A DNA stretch of 64,000 nt from the NCBI RefSeq assembly GCF_002929305.1, contig NZ_PJIO01000003.1:310001-374000 (forward strand), written 5' to 3'. The number at the start of each line of letters is the position of its first letter. Positions within the stretch are counted from its first letter, which is position 1. The notes below the pieces were generated by a model that was given only the letters and a program-made list of their open reading frames with translations, did no database searches and had not been told where the DNA came from. The position numbers and the translations under genes were made by a program. The DNA comes from Arthrobacter sp. GMC3 (GTDB taxonomy: Bacteria > Actinomycetota > Actinomycetes > Actinomycetales > Micrococcaceae). Of this stretch, positions 41,274 to 50,550 are shown one piece after another.

Positions 41274-42828
41274 CCTTTCCGTGGTCTTTTCCGAGCTTAT
41301 CCCGCTCAGTGGCGCCTCGCGGCATAAACAGTGCCGCGAGCACCAGTCCTACGAGCGAAATGGCTACGGAGACCCACAGGGCGGAGGTCAGCCCGGACAC
41401 GAAGGCCTCACGCACGGCCTGGACTGCACCTCTCCCAACGCTGCTGGCTGCCGCAACGCCGGCAAAAACGCTTTGCTGCGCGGAGGTCAAGACGCCCGGC
41501 GACAAAACAGTGTGGGTCAGTGCCTGGGCCTGGAGCCCGGCCAGGTATTGGGAGTGCAGCACGCTGCCGAGGATAGCCGCACCCAGCGGTGCACCCACCT
41601 TGGCAACCGCCTGCAGGACGGCCGATCCCACGCCGCTGCGGTCGGCGTCGAGCTGGGAAAGCGCTGCCGAACTGGCCGTAACCATGACCAACCCCATCCC
41701 GATGCCAACCAGGGCCAGCCAAAATCCTAGGAACCAATTGCTCGACGCGGTGCCGGTCAGCGTTCCCACAGCCATTCCGCCGCCCAAGAACGCAAAGCCA
41801 GCAACGGAAGCCACCTTTGCACCGACGGCCTTGACCACCCAGGCCGCGGGGAGCGTCCCCATCAGCAGGCCACCCACCAGCGGCAGCAGCCTCAAGCCGG
41901 AGCCCAGCGCGTTCACGCCCAGCACACCCTGGAAGTACTGCGGCATGGTGAATAGCGAGCCAATCATGGCTAGGCCGGCGACGGCTGACAACACCACACC
42001 CCAGGTGAAGGACCTGAACTTGAACAGTCCGACGTCGATCAGTGGCTGGCCGCCCGGGCGGCGGCCCAGGCGGGTCTCCCACAGGAAGAACACGAGCAGC
42101 AGCACCAGGCCAGCGGCCATGGCGGCCAAGGCGGGGACATCACCCCAGCCGTCCTGACCGGCGCGAATGAACCCATAGACCAGGGACACGAGACCTGCGG
42201 TGGAAAATGCGATGCCAGCAGGGTCAAGGCCAGGCCCCACGGCTGCACGGGACTCCGGCACCAGCGCGGCGGCGACGGCTACTCCCACGGCGGCCACCGG
42301 GACATTGATCAAAAAGACCCAGCCCCACCAGAAGTTGGTGAGCATCCAGCCGCCCAGGATGGGCCCCAGTGGAAGGGCCAAGAAGTTCGCGGCGGCCCAG
42401 ATGCCGATAGCCCGGGGGCGTTCCTCGTCGTTGAACAGGACAGTGAACGCGGCCAGCACCATAACCACGATGGCGGCACCGGCGAGTCCCAGAAGCAGCC
42501 GGGCGACGGTGAATTCGGTGGCGTTGGCGGCGAAAGCACATGCGGCCGAGCCGACACCAAACAGGGCCAGGGAGACGAGCAACAGCCGCTTGCGCCCGAA
42601 GGTGTCCCCGAGTAGGCCAGCGGGCAGCATGACGGCGGCCAAAACGAGCAGGTAGCCCGAGGTGAACCACTGCAACTGCGATTCCGAGGCATGGAAAGCC
42701 CCGGCAAGCGTTGGAAGTGCCACGCTGAGCACCGTGGAGTCCAGACTCACCGCTACGACGGCGAGACTGAGGGCGCCAAGCGCCCACCACTTGCGTGCGG
42801 GATTTTCCTTAATGGCAGTCACATTCAT
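41245..42828 (-). CDS. MFS multidrug exporter, DHA2 (14-TM) family
   Basis: A 527-residue membrane transporter of the EmrB/QacA drug:H+ antiporter type. The start ATG 42828 (MNVTAIKENPARKWW) has GGAGGTGA six bases upstream; a longer frame lacks an RBS. Motif D1 (LDSTVLSVALPTL) and motif A (LGDTFGRKRLLLV) are clear, and the hydrophobicity supports 14 segments, with motif C in helix 5 (LGPILGGWM). The gene shares its transcript with a TetR regulator, a common drug-export arrangement. It lies between trmD and rplS, which are usually close together, so the pair is an insertion. Confidence 0.92.
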   Translation of the reverse strand: MNVTAIKENPARKWWALGALSLAVVAVSLDSTVLSVALPTLAGAFHASESQLQWFTSGYLLVLAAVMLPAGLLGDTFGRKRLLLVSLALFGVGSAACAFAANATEFTVARLLLGLAGAAIVVMVLAAFTVLFNDEERPRAIGIWAAANFLALPLGPILGGWMLTNFWWGWVFLINVPVAAVGVAVAAALVPESRAAVGPGLDPAGIAFSTAGLVSLVYGFIRAGQDGWGDVPALAAMAAGLVLLLVFFLWETRLGRRPGGQPLIDVGLFKFRSFTWGVVLSAVAGLAMIGSLFTMPQYFQGVLGVNALGSGLRLLPLVGGLLMGTLPAAWVVKAVGAKVASVAGFAFLGGGMAVGTLTGTASSNWFLGFWLALVGIGMGLVMVTASSAALSQLDADRSGVGSAVLQAVAKVGAPLGAAILGSVLHSQYLAGLQAQALTHTVLSPGVLTSAQQSVFAGVAAASSVGRGAVQAVREAFVSGLTSALWVSVAISLVGLVLAALFMPRGATERDKLGKDHGKGARLVGSDS

Positions 42829-42849
42829 GACAGTCACCTCCATTTTGAA

Positions 42850-42874
42850 GGCAACCTTCGGAGTGGAAGTTGCC
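42850..42874. promoter_or_regulatory. Imperfect 25-bp palindrome upstream of the exporter, candidate TetR operator
   Basis: GGCAAC (42850-42855) and GTTGCC (42869-42874) form the outer arms of an inverted repeat, with partial symmetry inside; a smaller GAAGG-CAA-CCTTC lies at 42847-42859. It lies just upstream of the exporter RBS on the - strand, where an autoregulating TetR protein would bind. Position only; not a known consensus. Confidence 0.4.
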
Positions 42875-42954
42875 CCCAAAATGAATGTTAGTCCCAGAAT
42901 TTACCCAGGACAATAGAGCCGGCAAACTAAAGAAACTGCTACGGCAACGAAGCC

Positions 42955-43755
42955 TTAAGCGTCTTCCCGGCGCACAGCCCTACCATCAACGACGGCGTAG
43001 CCCAGCTCCCAGAGCATGTTCTTCTCCGTCTTGCTGAAGTTTGAAACATCCAGGGCATCAATGAGGTCTGGGCGGCGGGCGGCAGTGCGGCGCAGCTGGT
43101 GCTCCTTGCGGAACTTTGCGATCTTGCCATGGTTTCCGCTGAGTAGGACCTCGGGGACCTCACGATCGCGCCATACGGAGGGCTTGGTGTACACGGGGTA
43201 CTCCAACAGTCCATCCGAGTGCGATTCCTCAACGAGGGACTCTGGATTGCCCACAACACCGGGGACCAAACGGCCAATGGCTTCAACCATGGCCAGCACG
43301 GCCACTTCCCCACCGTTGAGTACATAGTCACCAAGGCTGATGGGGCGCACCGTGTACTGCTCTTCCGCCCATTCAAGCACACGCTCATCAATGCCCTCGT
43401 AGCGGCCACAAGCGAACACAAGATGCTCTTCCTCAGCCAGCTCGTAGGCCAATGCCTGGGTGAACACTTCTCCGGCAGGTGAGGGAACAATGAGGACGGG
43501 TTTGCGACCGGCCGCTGTTGCCGGTGACTTTTCTGCAATGTCGCTTAGCGATTGCGCCCATGGTTCGGGCTTCATCACCATGCCAGCGCCGCCACCATAT
43601 GGGGTGTCATCCACTGTGCGGTGGCGGTCGGCCGTGTACGAGCGCAAATCGTGGACGTTTAGTTCCAGCAGGCCGTCGGTGCGGGCCTTGCCGATCAAAC
43701 TCAGCTCCAGCGGGGCCAGGTATTCCGGGAAAATGCTGACAACGTCAAAGCGCAT
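42955..43755 (-). CDS. trmD: tRNA (guanine-N1)-methyltransferase
   Basis: A 266-residue SPOUT methyltransferase that makes m1G37 in tRNAs with G36, keeping the reading frame. The knot region is visible: [13 protein letters not shown] at the start, [30 protein letters not shown], and [19 protein letters not shown]. The C-terminal helical part ([20 protein letters not shown]) is usual for actinobacteria. Its ATG overlaps the rimM stop, so it is coupled to it in the rpsP-khpA-rimM-trmD cluster. Confidence 0.96.
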   Translation of the reverse strand: MRFDVVSIFPEYLAPLELSLIGKARTDGLLELNVHDLRSYTADRHRTVDDTPYGGGAGMVMKPEPWAQSLSDIAEKSPATAAGRKPVLIVPSPAGEVFTQALAYELAEEEHLVFACGRYEGIDERVLEWAEEQYTVRPISLGDYVLNGGEVAVLAMVEAIGRLVPGVVGNPESLVEESHSDGLLEYPVYTKPSVWRDREVPEVLLSGNHGKIAKFRKEHQLRRTAARRPDLIDALDVSNFSKTEKNMLWELGYAVVDGRAVRREDA

Positions 43756-44324
43756 TAGTCCTGTACACCTTCTGTGCCGTCGGTGTCGGCTGCCTCGCCG
43801 GTCTCGTCGCTGGCGCTCACTTCTTTGTTGACACTGAAAAGGCCCGCTGGCGGGGTCAGCAGCACATACCCCTGCTCAATGTTGACTTCAGGGACGATTT
43901 CGTCAACGAAGGGGACCAGAACTTCATCGCCGTCGTTGTCCTCAACGATGAGCAGGTCCTGGACCGCCTGGGTGCGAAGACCGGTCACCTTGCCGACCTT
44001 CTTGGTGCCAACCCGAACCTCAAGGTTGAGCAGTTCGTGTTCGTACCAGGCGTCGTCGTCCTCGTCGTCGTCGGACTCGAAGAACAAGGTGGCGCCGCGC
44101 AACAGTTCGGCGTCATTGCGGGTGTTGGTGCCTTCAAATCCAAGGAGCAAGATGTCTTTGTTCCAGCGTGAGCTGCGGACGGTCAAAGTCCCCAAGCTGG
44201 CCGGCTCAACCACAAATTCGGTGCCTGGGGCAAAACGGGAATCGGGGGCGTCGGTGAGGACAAGTGCTGTCACTTCGCCGCGGATGCCGTGGGGCTTGCC
44301 AATTCGGGCAACCTGAACCTGCAT
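43755..44324 (-). CDS. rimM: Ribosome maturation factor RimM
   Basis: A 189-residue factor for 30S maturation that binds S19. The start ATG 44324 ([19 protein letters not shown]) follows AGGAG; a longer frame upstream is not supported. The N-terminal RimM domain ([10 protein letters not shown]) is followed by the acidic linker ([15 protein letters not shown]) and the PRC-barrel ([20 protein letters not shown], then [20 protein letters not shown]). The strongly acidic C-terminal tail (about residues 170-189) is common in Actinobacteria. Confidence 0.96.
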   Translation of the reverse strand: MQVQVARIGKPHGIRGEVTALVLTDAPDSRFAPGTEFVVEPASLGTLTVRSSRWNKDILLLGFEGTNTRNDAELLRGATLFFESDDDEDDDAWYEHELLNLEVRVGTKKVGKVTGLRTQAVQDLLIVEDNDGDEVLVPFVDEIVPEVNIEQGYVLLTPPAGLFSVNKEVSASDETGEAADTDGTEGVQD

Positions 44325-44365
44325 GAGAACTCCTAGTACGTGCTTGTTAATTTGGGTACCACTGG

Positions 44366-44407
44366 AAAAAAATTTGGCCCCGACACCATTATGGTGCCGG
44401 GGCCAAA
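44366..44407 (-). terminator. Terminator after rpsP-khpA
   Basis: TTTGGCCCCGACACCA pairs with TGGTGCCGGGGCCAAA with one mismatch around a TTA loop. Read on the - strand it is followed by TTTTTTTCC. It ends the rpsP-khpA message; rimM-trmD then depend on read-through or their own promoter. Confidence 0.92.
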
Positions 44408-44471
44408 CCTTTGGCTTCACTGCTGAAGACTACGCAATCCGCAAGCGGATCACGAGTATCCGGCCGGTAGC

Positions 44472-44714
44472 TTAGCGGCGGCGGTCCGTGTCGACAACGT
44501 CTACACGAACCGGCTCGCCGTTAGCCAGGGCGGCAACCACCGTGCGCAAAGCGCGGGCAGTGCGACCCTGGCGGCCAATGACCCGGCCCAGATCGTCTTG
44601 ATGAACGTGCACTTCGAGGGATTCCCCGCGGCGGTTGTTCTTGACGCTCACCTTAACGTCCTCGGGAGAGTCAACTATCCCGCGAACAAGGTGCTCCAGC
44701 GCTTCAGCCAGCAA
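44472..44714 (-). CDS. khpA: KH-domain RNA-binding protein
   Basis: An 80-residue protein consisting of a single KH domain with the GRQGRTARALR loop (GxxG) and a preceding strand VHQDDLGRVI. KhpA binds small RNAs and mRNAs, usually with KhpB, and can affect cell shape and RNA stability. It lies directly after rpsP, separated by one base, as in most actinobacteria. The short N-terminus (LAEALEHLVRGIVDSPEDVK) is family-typical. Confidence 0.93.
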   Translation of the reverse strand: MLAEALEHLVRGIVDSPEDVKVSVKNNRRGESLEVHVHQDDLGRVIGRQGRTARALRTVVAALANGEPVRVDVVDTDRRR

Positions 44715-44715
44715 C

Positions 44716-45123
44716 TTACTGAGCCTCAGTGGTCTCTACAGCAGCATCATCGTCAGCTTTTTTGGCCTTCTTGGTGATGGCTTCCTTGACAATGAGGTTC
44801 TTGGCTTCGGGTGCTACGAAAGCAACCTTTGCAGCCTTGGTCTTCAAGGTGCCCTCGGCGCCCTTGATGCCCTTGAACTTGTGCCAGTCACCGGTGATCT
44901 TCAGGATCTTGGCAACAGGCTCAGACGGCTGAGCGCCAACGCCGAGCCAGTACTGGGCACGGTCGGAGTCGACCTCGATGAATGAGGGCTGCTCGGTCGG
45001 GTGGTACTTACCGATTTCCTCGATGGCACGGCCGTCACGCTTTGAGTGTGAGTCCATGACGACGATGCGGTAGTACGGTGCACGCATTTTACCAAAGCGC
45101 TTAAGGCGAATCTTTACGGCCAC
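44716..45123 (-). CDS. rpsP: Ribosomal protein S16
   Basis: A 135-residue ribosomal protein with the standard opening [20 protein letters not shown] and [20 protein letters not shown]. The C-terminus beyond residue 85 is an alanine/lysine-rich extension ending [12 protein letters not shown], as is typical of actinobacterial S16. It is the first gene of the rpsP-khpA-rimM-trmD cluster; the 229-bp gap before it contains its promoter but no other gene. Confidence 0.97.
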   Translation of the reverse strand: MAVKIRLKRFGKMRAPYYRIVVMDSHSKRDGRAIEEIGKYHPTEQPSFIEVDSDRAQYWLGVGAQPSEPVAKILKITGDWHKFKGIKGAEGTLKTKAAKVAFVAPEAKNLIVKEAITKKAKKADDDAAVETTEAQ

Positions 45124-45352
45124 TTTTGTGGTTACTCCTGGTTCGAAAAAGGGGCGAATTCCGTTTCACGCTCCCGTGGGGCGGGCCGATAGACGGATTT
45201 CTAAGGACAGGACCATCACGCGGAGAGAGGGGCCGCGCGGATCGAGTACCCACTCATTATGCCAGACGTTGCACCATCCCCGCTACGCGGCGGTCGCCAC
45301 ATGACATGTGTTGTGCGTCATGTGAACTAAAAAACCGCGAGGCGGTGGCCCG

Positions 45353-45805
45353 CTAGGAGGCGGAGAAGAAGAACAGAGACATCTTCGCGTTGCCTTCTGC
45401 CGCCTTCAGGGCGGCCGCGGCCATGGCGGTGAGCGCGCGCAGTAGCGGCTCGGTCACCTCGGGGGTCGACTCCATTTCCTCAGCGGCCGCCCATTCGGCA
45501 GCCAGTTCGGCAACGTCTTCGGGATCTTCGGGGTCGTTGAGTTCGGCAAAGATCTCCAGGAGGGCGTCCGGGATGGCAAAGAGCGTATCGAGTTCGATGT
45601 CTACCAGGCTGAGTACTGCGGCTACACCTGTGGCGTGGACCTTTTTTACGGCCAACTCCCCCAACACCTCAATTTCAAAGTCGCTCAGCCCCGGCGTGGG
45701 CAGCACCGGGACGTCGATGGCGGGCGACTTGCCGGCCTCGCGGGCCTTGGCGCGGGCTACGGCCTGATGGTGGTCGGCGATGAAGAACTCTGAGTAGATG
45801 GCCAC
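45353..45805 (-). CDS. Hypothetical actinobacterial protein
   Basis: A 150-residue protein I do not recognise. GTG 45805 (MAIYSEFFIADHHQAV) is chosen because GAAAGG lies 7 bases upstream; a longer frame to 45853 has no RBS. It is acidic and helix-rich, with ELAVKKVHATGVAAVLSLVD and a long run of Asp/Glu (EDPEDVAELAAEWAAAEE), then an Ala-rich helix and a hydrophobic C-terminal LFFFSAS. No membrane segment or enzyme motif. It lies between rpsP and the VOC dioxygenase with its own spacing. Confidence 0.65.
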   Translation of the reverse strand: MAIYSEFFIADHHQAVARAKAREAGKSPAIDVPVLPTPGLSDFEIEVLGELAVKKVHATGVAAVLSLVDIELDTLFAIPDALLEIFAELNDPEDPEDVAELAAEWAAAEEMESTPEVTEPLLRALTAMAAAALKAAEGNAKMSLFFFSAS

Positions 45806-45869
45806 GCGGATGCCTTTCGGAGGAGGGAACATTCGGGTATCCCGGTCAGTCAAAGCTCGGCCAAGGGGC

Positions 45870-46760
45870 TCAGCTCTGGACGTTGCCGGGCGCTACTTCA
45901 ACACTAACGCGAATTTGGTTCCGCCACGGATCCTCAAAACGAATCTCCGCCCCATCATCGGCGACAGCAATCCGGTGGTGGGACAAGCGCTCGGAGAGGG
46001 CACCGACGTCGTCCTTGGCCGGGAGCTGGATGAGCACCTCACCTAGCCCCAAGGTGTCTTTGCGGGGTCCGGCACCGCGGCTGTTCCACACGTTCATGGC
46101 CATGTGGTGGTGATATCCGCCGGCGGAGACAAACAGCGCCTGCCCGTGCCAGCCTGCGGTCTTGGCAAAGCCCAGGGTATCCACATAGAACTTTTCGGCA
46201 GTTTGCACGTCACCCACTTGGAGGTGGATATGTCCGACGTCGGCCACGGCCTGGCGTTGTCCGGTCACCGATTCCTCGGTCAGGTGCTGGGTGAGGAATT
46301 GCTGTGGCGGCAGGGCCAGGGAATCCATGACTACGGAGGAGCCGTTCCAGTTCCAGGCGTCCCGGGGGCGGTCCCAGTACAGTTCGATGCCGTTGCCTTC
46401 GGGGTCCGTGAAGTAGAACGCCTCGGAGACCAGGTGATCGGCGCTTCCGGCAAATAGCTGGGGGTCGTACTGGGCGGCGCTGGCGACGGTGGCGGCCAGG
46501 GAGGCCTGGTCGGTGAAGAGCAGGGCGGTATGGAAGAGGCCAGCTTCGCCGCGCGCAGGAATGTGGAGACCGCCGGCAGGCTGAAGGTGAACCAGTGGCT
46601 CGGTTCCACGGCCCAGGTACTGGCCGCCGTCAGCTTCGGCCACAATGTCGAGGCCGAGTGCCTTCTGGTAGTAGTTGCTCATGAGGTTCATGTTTCCTAC
46701 CTTCAGCATTACGGTACCCATGCGAAGGTTGGCGGAAAGCTGGTCTTTATTAGTCGTCAT
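45870..46760 (-). CDS. VOC-family ring-cleavage dioxygenase (CatE-like)
   Basis: A 296-residue protein with two vicinal-oxygen-chelate domains, a layout shared with catechol 2,3-dioxygenases such as Bacillus CatE. Domain 1 begins GTVMLKVGNMNLMSNYYQKA, and domain 2 begins DVGHIHLQVGDVQTAEKFYV. Candidate metal ligands include His in HIHLQ, His in YHHHMAMNVW and Glu in AEIRFEDPW. AGGTGA lies before the ATG. A 16-bp palindrome (46774-46789) sits 13 bases upstream, of the type used by MarR/MhqR regulators of CatE-like genes. The natural substrate is unknown. Confidence 0.8.
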   Translation of the reverse strand: MTTNKDQLSANLRMGTVMLKVGNMNLMSNYYQKALGLDIVAEADGGQYLGRGTEPLVHLQPAGGLHIPARGEAGLFHTALLFTDQASLAATVASAAQYDPQLFAGSADHLVSEAFYFTDPEGNGIELYWDRPRDAWNWNGSSVVMDSLALPPQQFLTQHLTEESVTGQRQAVADVGHIHLQVGDVQTAEKFYVDTLGFAKTAGWHGQALFVSAGGYHHHMAMNVWNSRGAGPRKDTLGLGEVLIQLPAKDDVGALSERLSHHRIAVADDGAEIRFEDPWRNQIRVSVEVAPGNVQS

Positions 46761-46773
46761 ACTTCACCTAACT

Positions 46774-46789
46774 ACTTGAAGCTTCAAGT
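46774..46789. promoter_or_regulatory. Perfect 16-bp palindrome upstream of the VOC gene, candidate MarR-type operator
   Basis: ACTTGAAGCTTCAAGT is a perfect palindrome 13 bases before the VOC ATG and overlaps the last base of the GNAT stop. The core TTGAAGCTTCAA is typical of MarR-family sites (MhqR/OhrR-like). No MarR gene is within the window, so the regulator would act in trans. Confidence 0.6.
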
Positions 46790-47301
46790 TATTCCCGGGA
46801 GTGCAGGGAGACCCTCATTACGACACGTCTGCCGATGGAATCCAGGCCCGCCAGGGCTTCCCCCGCACGCAACCTCTCCAGACCTGGCGTCAAAGCATCC
46901 GGGGGCACCTCGAGGAACCCGCAACTGGCGTAGAAAGGGGCATTGAAGGGGACATCGGCAAAAGTGCAGAGCGTCATGGTGTGGAAGCCGGCTTCCTGCG
47001 CCCAGGCCTTGGCCGCCGTCACCAGGGCCCTCCCGACTCCACGCCGCGCATACTCGGGCGCAACCGCCAGCTGTTCCAGGTGTGCGTTGCCGTCAACAAT
47101 TTCAAGGCGTACAAAACCGACCGGTGGACGCCCGGCGACCATGATGTGAAAGGCCCCGGCATACTCGGCAGCCGTGGCTGGGGGCGGAAAGTCCCCGAAC
47201 GTCACGGCAGGATCCAGGGTGCCGAACGCCTCGTCGGCGTCCGCCTCCAAGGAAGGTAGCAGCGAAAACTCACTCAGTGCTACCGGGCGGATTTCAAACA
47301 T
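46789..47301 (-). CDS. GNAT-family N-acetyltransferase
   Basis: A 170-residue acetyltransferase using acetyl-CoA. The CoA-binding strand-loop is LEQLAVAPEYARRGVGRALV, with the R/Q-xxG-x-G/A signature (RRGVGRA), followed by helix AAKAWAQEAGFHTMTLCT and the C-terminal strand with YASCGFLEVP. Substrate is not deducible. It lies upstream of the VOC gene on the same strand with 28 bases between; the palindrome in that gap suggests separate control. Confidence 0.87.
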   Translation of the reverse strand: MFEIRPVALSEFSLLPSLEADADEAFGTLDPAVTFGDFPPPATAAEYAGAFHIMVAGRPPVGFVRLEIVDGNAHLEQLAVAPEYARRGVGRALVTAAKAWAQEAGFHTMTLCTFADVPFNAPFYASCGFLEVPPDALTPGLERLRAGEALAGLDSIGRRVVMRVSLHSRE

Positions 47302-47344
47302 AAATCCAGTCTAGTGGGGGGCACCGACACCGTCCTGGCGGGTA

Positions 47345-48124
47345 TCAATCCGGCCCGGGTTCTCCAGGGCGTCCTGCGAACTCCGCAAGAAAGTGCTCGA
47401 TCAAGGCTGCGCCGTCCGGGCCGTCCTGGGGCCTGTGCCCGCCTCGTGTAATGACATGGCGGGCGCCTGTCGTCACCAGGTACTCGGCAATTTCCTCGTA
47501 CAGCGGCTCCCATCCCCCGGTGATGACAACGGTGGGAACTCCAGGCACAATGTGCAGCGGAGCCTCCCAGGGCGGTGCTTGCATGCGGGTGCGGGCTGCA
47601 CGCCGCTGCGCTGATTCTCCTTGGGTGTGGGCTAGCCCGGCGCCGGACGCTGTGCCTGCGGATGCGGTGCCCGGCACCAGGCCGGTGGTCGATCCTGCGC
47701 TGGACGCTGTCAGACGGTGGAATTCGACGGCGAACTCAGTATCGCGCAGCTCGGCCCGCTTGGCATACAGCGGCTCGAGATGTTCACGGTATGCCAGCGT
47801 TGCCGGCAGCTCGGCTGTCAAAGACAGCAGTGCCGGTTCCACCAGCACCAACGATTTCACCAGATCCGGCCGCTCCACGGCGGCCATCATGGCAGCAACC
47901 GCACCCTGTGCGTGCGCCACCAGGTGACCACCGGTTCCCAGCGCACTGATGACAATGGCGGTATCGGCCTCAAAGTCGGTGGCTTGCGGGGGTGCCACGG
48001 TGTCAAAACCCGTTCGTTTCAGAAAGAGTGCGTCGTAGCGACCGGCCAGTCGGTGCTGGGCAGGCCAAGCAGCGGCCCCGAAGCCGTCAAGTCCGTGCAC
48101 CAACACAATCCGGGTTTTTGTCAT
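47345..48124 (-). CDS. Alpha/beta hydrolase-fold protein lacking the nucleophilic serine
   Basis: A 259-residue protein. The N-terminal LVHGLDGFGAAAWPAQHRLA is the oxyanion-hole HG motif of the fold, but the nucleophile elbow reads VAHAQGAVAA, with A72 (codon GCA) where GHSxG would have Ser. The late His (GGHRPQDGP) is present. The usual lid is replaced by a Gly/Ser/Thr/Ala-rich linker (SSAGSTTGLVPGTASAGTAS) and a basic stretch. This points to a non-hydrolytic or degenerate member. It is followed by the peptide transporter operon on the same strand. Confidence 0.8.
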   Translation of the reverse strand: MTKTRIVLVHGLDGFGAAAWPAQHRLAGRYDALFLKRTGFDTVAPPQATDFEADTAIVISALGTGGHLVAHAQGAVAAMMAAVERPDLVKSLVLVEPALLSLTAELPATLAYREHLEPLYAKRAELRDTEFAVEFHRLTASSAGSTTGLVPGTASAGTASGAGLAHTQGESAQRRAARTRMQAPPWEAPLHIVPGVPTVVITGGWEPLYEEIAEYLVTTGARHVITRGGHRPQDGPDGAALIEHFLAEFAGRPGEPGPD

Positions 48125-48195
48125 TTCAGCAGGTTATCCGATGTCACTGACAGCTTGGTGCCACGGGGTCGGTGCGGCGTTCTCTCTAGTGCACC

Positions 48196-50505
48196 TCACC
48201 CCAGTCCGGGCGTGACACTCTCGTCAAGGAGAGTGTCCACGGCGCGGTGGCCATTGATGGGAAAGTGACAGGCCACCAAGTGCGGGACCGTTCCGGCGGC
48301 TGCCGCGGCGGCCGTTGCAGCCTCCACTTCCGCGGCGGGAACCTGCACCGAGCCTCCGCCAGGTTGCAGCGGCGGCACCACCTTGGCGCAAATCTCCTGT
48401 GCCATGGGACACCGGGTGCGGAAACGGCAACCGCTAGGCGGGTTCATCGCTGAGGGCAGTTCGCCCCTGACCCCCAATTTCGCTTTGGCCCTCTCAACGA
48501 CCGGGTCGGGGATGGGAATGGTGTCTATGAGGCCGCGGGTGTAGTGGTGTTGCGGGTGGGAGTAGACGGTGGCCGCCGGTCCTATCTCCACCATCTTGCC
48601 CAAATACATGACGGCAATGATGTCGGAAAGATAGCGGACCACCGAAAGGTCATGGCTGATGAACAGGTATGTCAGTTCCCTGTCGCGTTGGAGTTCCTTC
48701 ATCAGGTTCAGCACCTGCGCCTGGATCGAAACATCCAACGCGGAGACTGGCTCGTCGGCCACGATCAGCCCGGGTTGCAGTGCCAGTGCCCGGGCTAGGC
48801 CGATCCGTTGACGCTGCCCGCCGGAGAACTCGTGGGGGTACCGTTCGGCAGCACGGGCAGGCAGCCCCACAGCCGCCAACAGCTCATCAACGCGTTCGTT
48901 GCGATCTTCCCGGGTGCCTACGCGCTGGATGTCCAGAGGTTCGCGCAGGATGGAGCGCACACGCATTCGAGGGTCAAGGGACGCGTACGAATCCTGGAAC
49001 ATAAACTGCACGTTCCGGCGCCCCTCCTTCGCTTCCTTGCCGCGCAGGGCGCTGATGCGCTTGCCGCGGAACAGAATCGAACCGGAAGTGGGGGTGTCCA
49101 GTCCCACCACCAGGCGCCCCAGTGTGGTTTTCCCACAACCGGACTCACCCACTAAACCCAGGGTTTTCCCACGCGGGATGGCGACGCTCACCTCGGACAC
49201 GGCACTGATATCGCCCACGTGGCGGCGCAGGATGGCCCCGGCCGTTACGGGGAAGTCTTTCACGGCGTCCTTGACCTGCAGCAGCGGTACCCCGTCGTCC
49301 GGGATGAAAGTGGTCGGGGCCACCCAGCTCCGTGCGTCCGACGGCGTTCCCACAGTGATCGGCGGCGCCTCCTTCTCTGCGGGCGCGGAGGCGAGGGGCA
49401 GCGCAACCCGGGGTTCGGCGTCGTCCGTCACCAAGGACAGATCCATGCCGGCCTCAAGGTCGGCGGCCTCCACGCGGGCAAGCTCCGGTATGGTGGTGCG
49501 CAGATCGCGGGGTTCTGGCATGTTCAGGGGCGTGGTGCGCGGCACGAAGCAGGCGTACTCCTGCACCCCGTACGGTGTGGCGATGGCTGTCATGGGCGGT
49601 ACCTCCGCCCGGCAGGTGGCCACGGCGAACCGGCAACGTGGGGCAAACCGACAGGCCGGCGGGGGTTCGGTCAGATCAGGTGGAAGCCCGGGAATGGAGT
49701 ACAGTCGCTCCCCCGTGCCCGCCACCCTTTCAGGGAGAGCCTCGAACAACGCGTCGGTGTAACGGTGTTTGGGCGAGGCGAACAAGGTGTGCACATCAGC
49801 CATTTCGGCCACCTTGCCGGCATACATGACCACCACACGATCGGCGCTTCCGGCGATCACCCCAAGGTCGTGGGTCACCAGGATCATGGCCATATGAAAT
49901 TCGGCCCGCAACCGTGCCACCAATTCGAGGATCTGTTTTTGCACCGTCACGTCCAAGGCGGTGGTAGGTTCGTCGGCGATGAGGAGTTTCGGCTGGCAAA
50001 TCAGGGCCATTGCGATCATGACGCGCTGACGCTGACCACCAGAGAGCTGGTGGGGGAAGTCTTTGATGCGTTGGGTGGGGTTGGGGATGCCGACCAGCCC
50101 AAACATCTCCACGACCTGTTTCATGGCGGCCGACTTGCTCATGCCGCTGTGAAGGATGAGCGGTTCAGCCACCTGTTCGCCTATGGTAACCACGGGATTT
50201 AGCGAGGTCATGGGGTCCTGGAAGATCATGCCAATGTCACCGCCGCGAATTTCGCGCAGCCGCTGTTCACTCAATTGGACCAGATCCTCGCCGTCAAAGA
50301 GGATCTCACCCTTGGTGATGTGGCCCCCCGGAGGGAGCAGGCGCTCAATGGACATTGCTGTCATGGTTTTTCCGCTACCGGACTCTCCCACCAAACCCAG
50401 ACATTCCCCTGCATCAACGTGCAAGTTCACGTTATCGAGGGCATGCACCACGGACTTGCTCAGCCTGATGTCCGTGGTGAGATTACGAATCTCCAACAAC
50501 GCCAT
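48196..50505 (-). CDS. Peptide ABC transporter, fused dual ATPase (DppD-DppF type)
   Basis: A 769-residue protein made of two ABC ATPase domains in one chain. Domain 1 (residues 1-330): Walker [15 protein letters not shown], signature [10 protein letters not shown], Walker [13 protein letters not shown]. Domain 2 (about 400-740): [36 protein letters not shown]. Each has the oligopeptide-transporter C-terminal domain with a Cys-rich iron-sulfur-type motif ([28 protein letters not shown]). It energises import through the two permeases encoded just upstream. Fusion of D and F ATPases is common in actinobacteria. Confidence 0.94.
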   Translation of the reverse strand: MALLEIRNLTTDIRLSKSVVHALDNVNLHVDAGECLGLVGESGSGKTMTAMSIERLLPPGGHITKGEILFDGEDLVQLSEQRLREIRGGDIGMIFQDPMTSLNPVVTIGEQVAEPLILHSGMSKSAAMKQVVEMFGLVGIPNPTQRIKDFPHQLSGGQRQRVMIAMALICQPKLLIADEPTTALDVTVQKQILELVARLRAEFHMAMILVTHDLGVIAGSADRVVVMYAGKVAEMADVHTLFASPKHRYTDALFEALPERVAGTGERLYSIPGLPPDLTEPPPACRFAPRCRFAVATCRAEVPPMTAIATPYGVQEYACFVPRTTPLNMPEPRDLRTTIPELARVEAADLEAGMDLSLVTDDAEPRVALPLASAPAEKEAPPITVGTPSDARSWVAPTTFIPDDGVPLLQVKDAVKDFPVTAGAILRRHVGDISAVSEVSVAIPRGKTLGLVGESGCGKTTLGRLVVGLDTPTSGSILFRGKRISALRGKEAKEGRRNVQFMFQDSYASLDPRMRVRSILREPLDIQRVGTREDRNERVDELLAAVGLPARAAERYPHEFSGGQRQRIGLARALALQPGLIVADEPVSALDVSIQAQVLNLMKELQRDRELTYLFISHDLSVVRYLSDIIAVMYLGKMVEIGPAATVYSHPQHHYTRGLIDTIPIPDPVVERAKAKLGVRGELPSAMNPPSGCRFRTRCPMAQEICAKVVPPLQPGGGSVQVPAAEVEAATAAAAAAGTVPHLVACHFPINGHRAVDTLLDESVTPGLG

Positions 50506-50550
50506 GGCGGTTTCTCCTTCTGGTGGTGTGGCTTTTGAGGACGGTGGACG

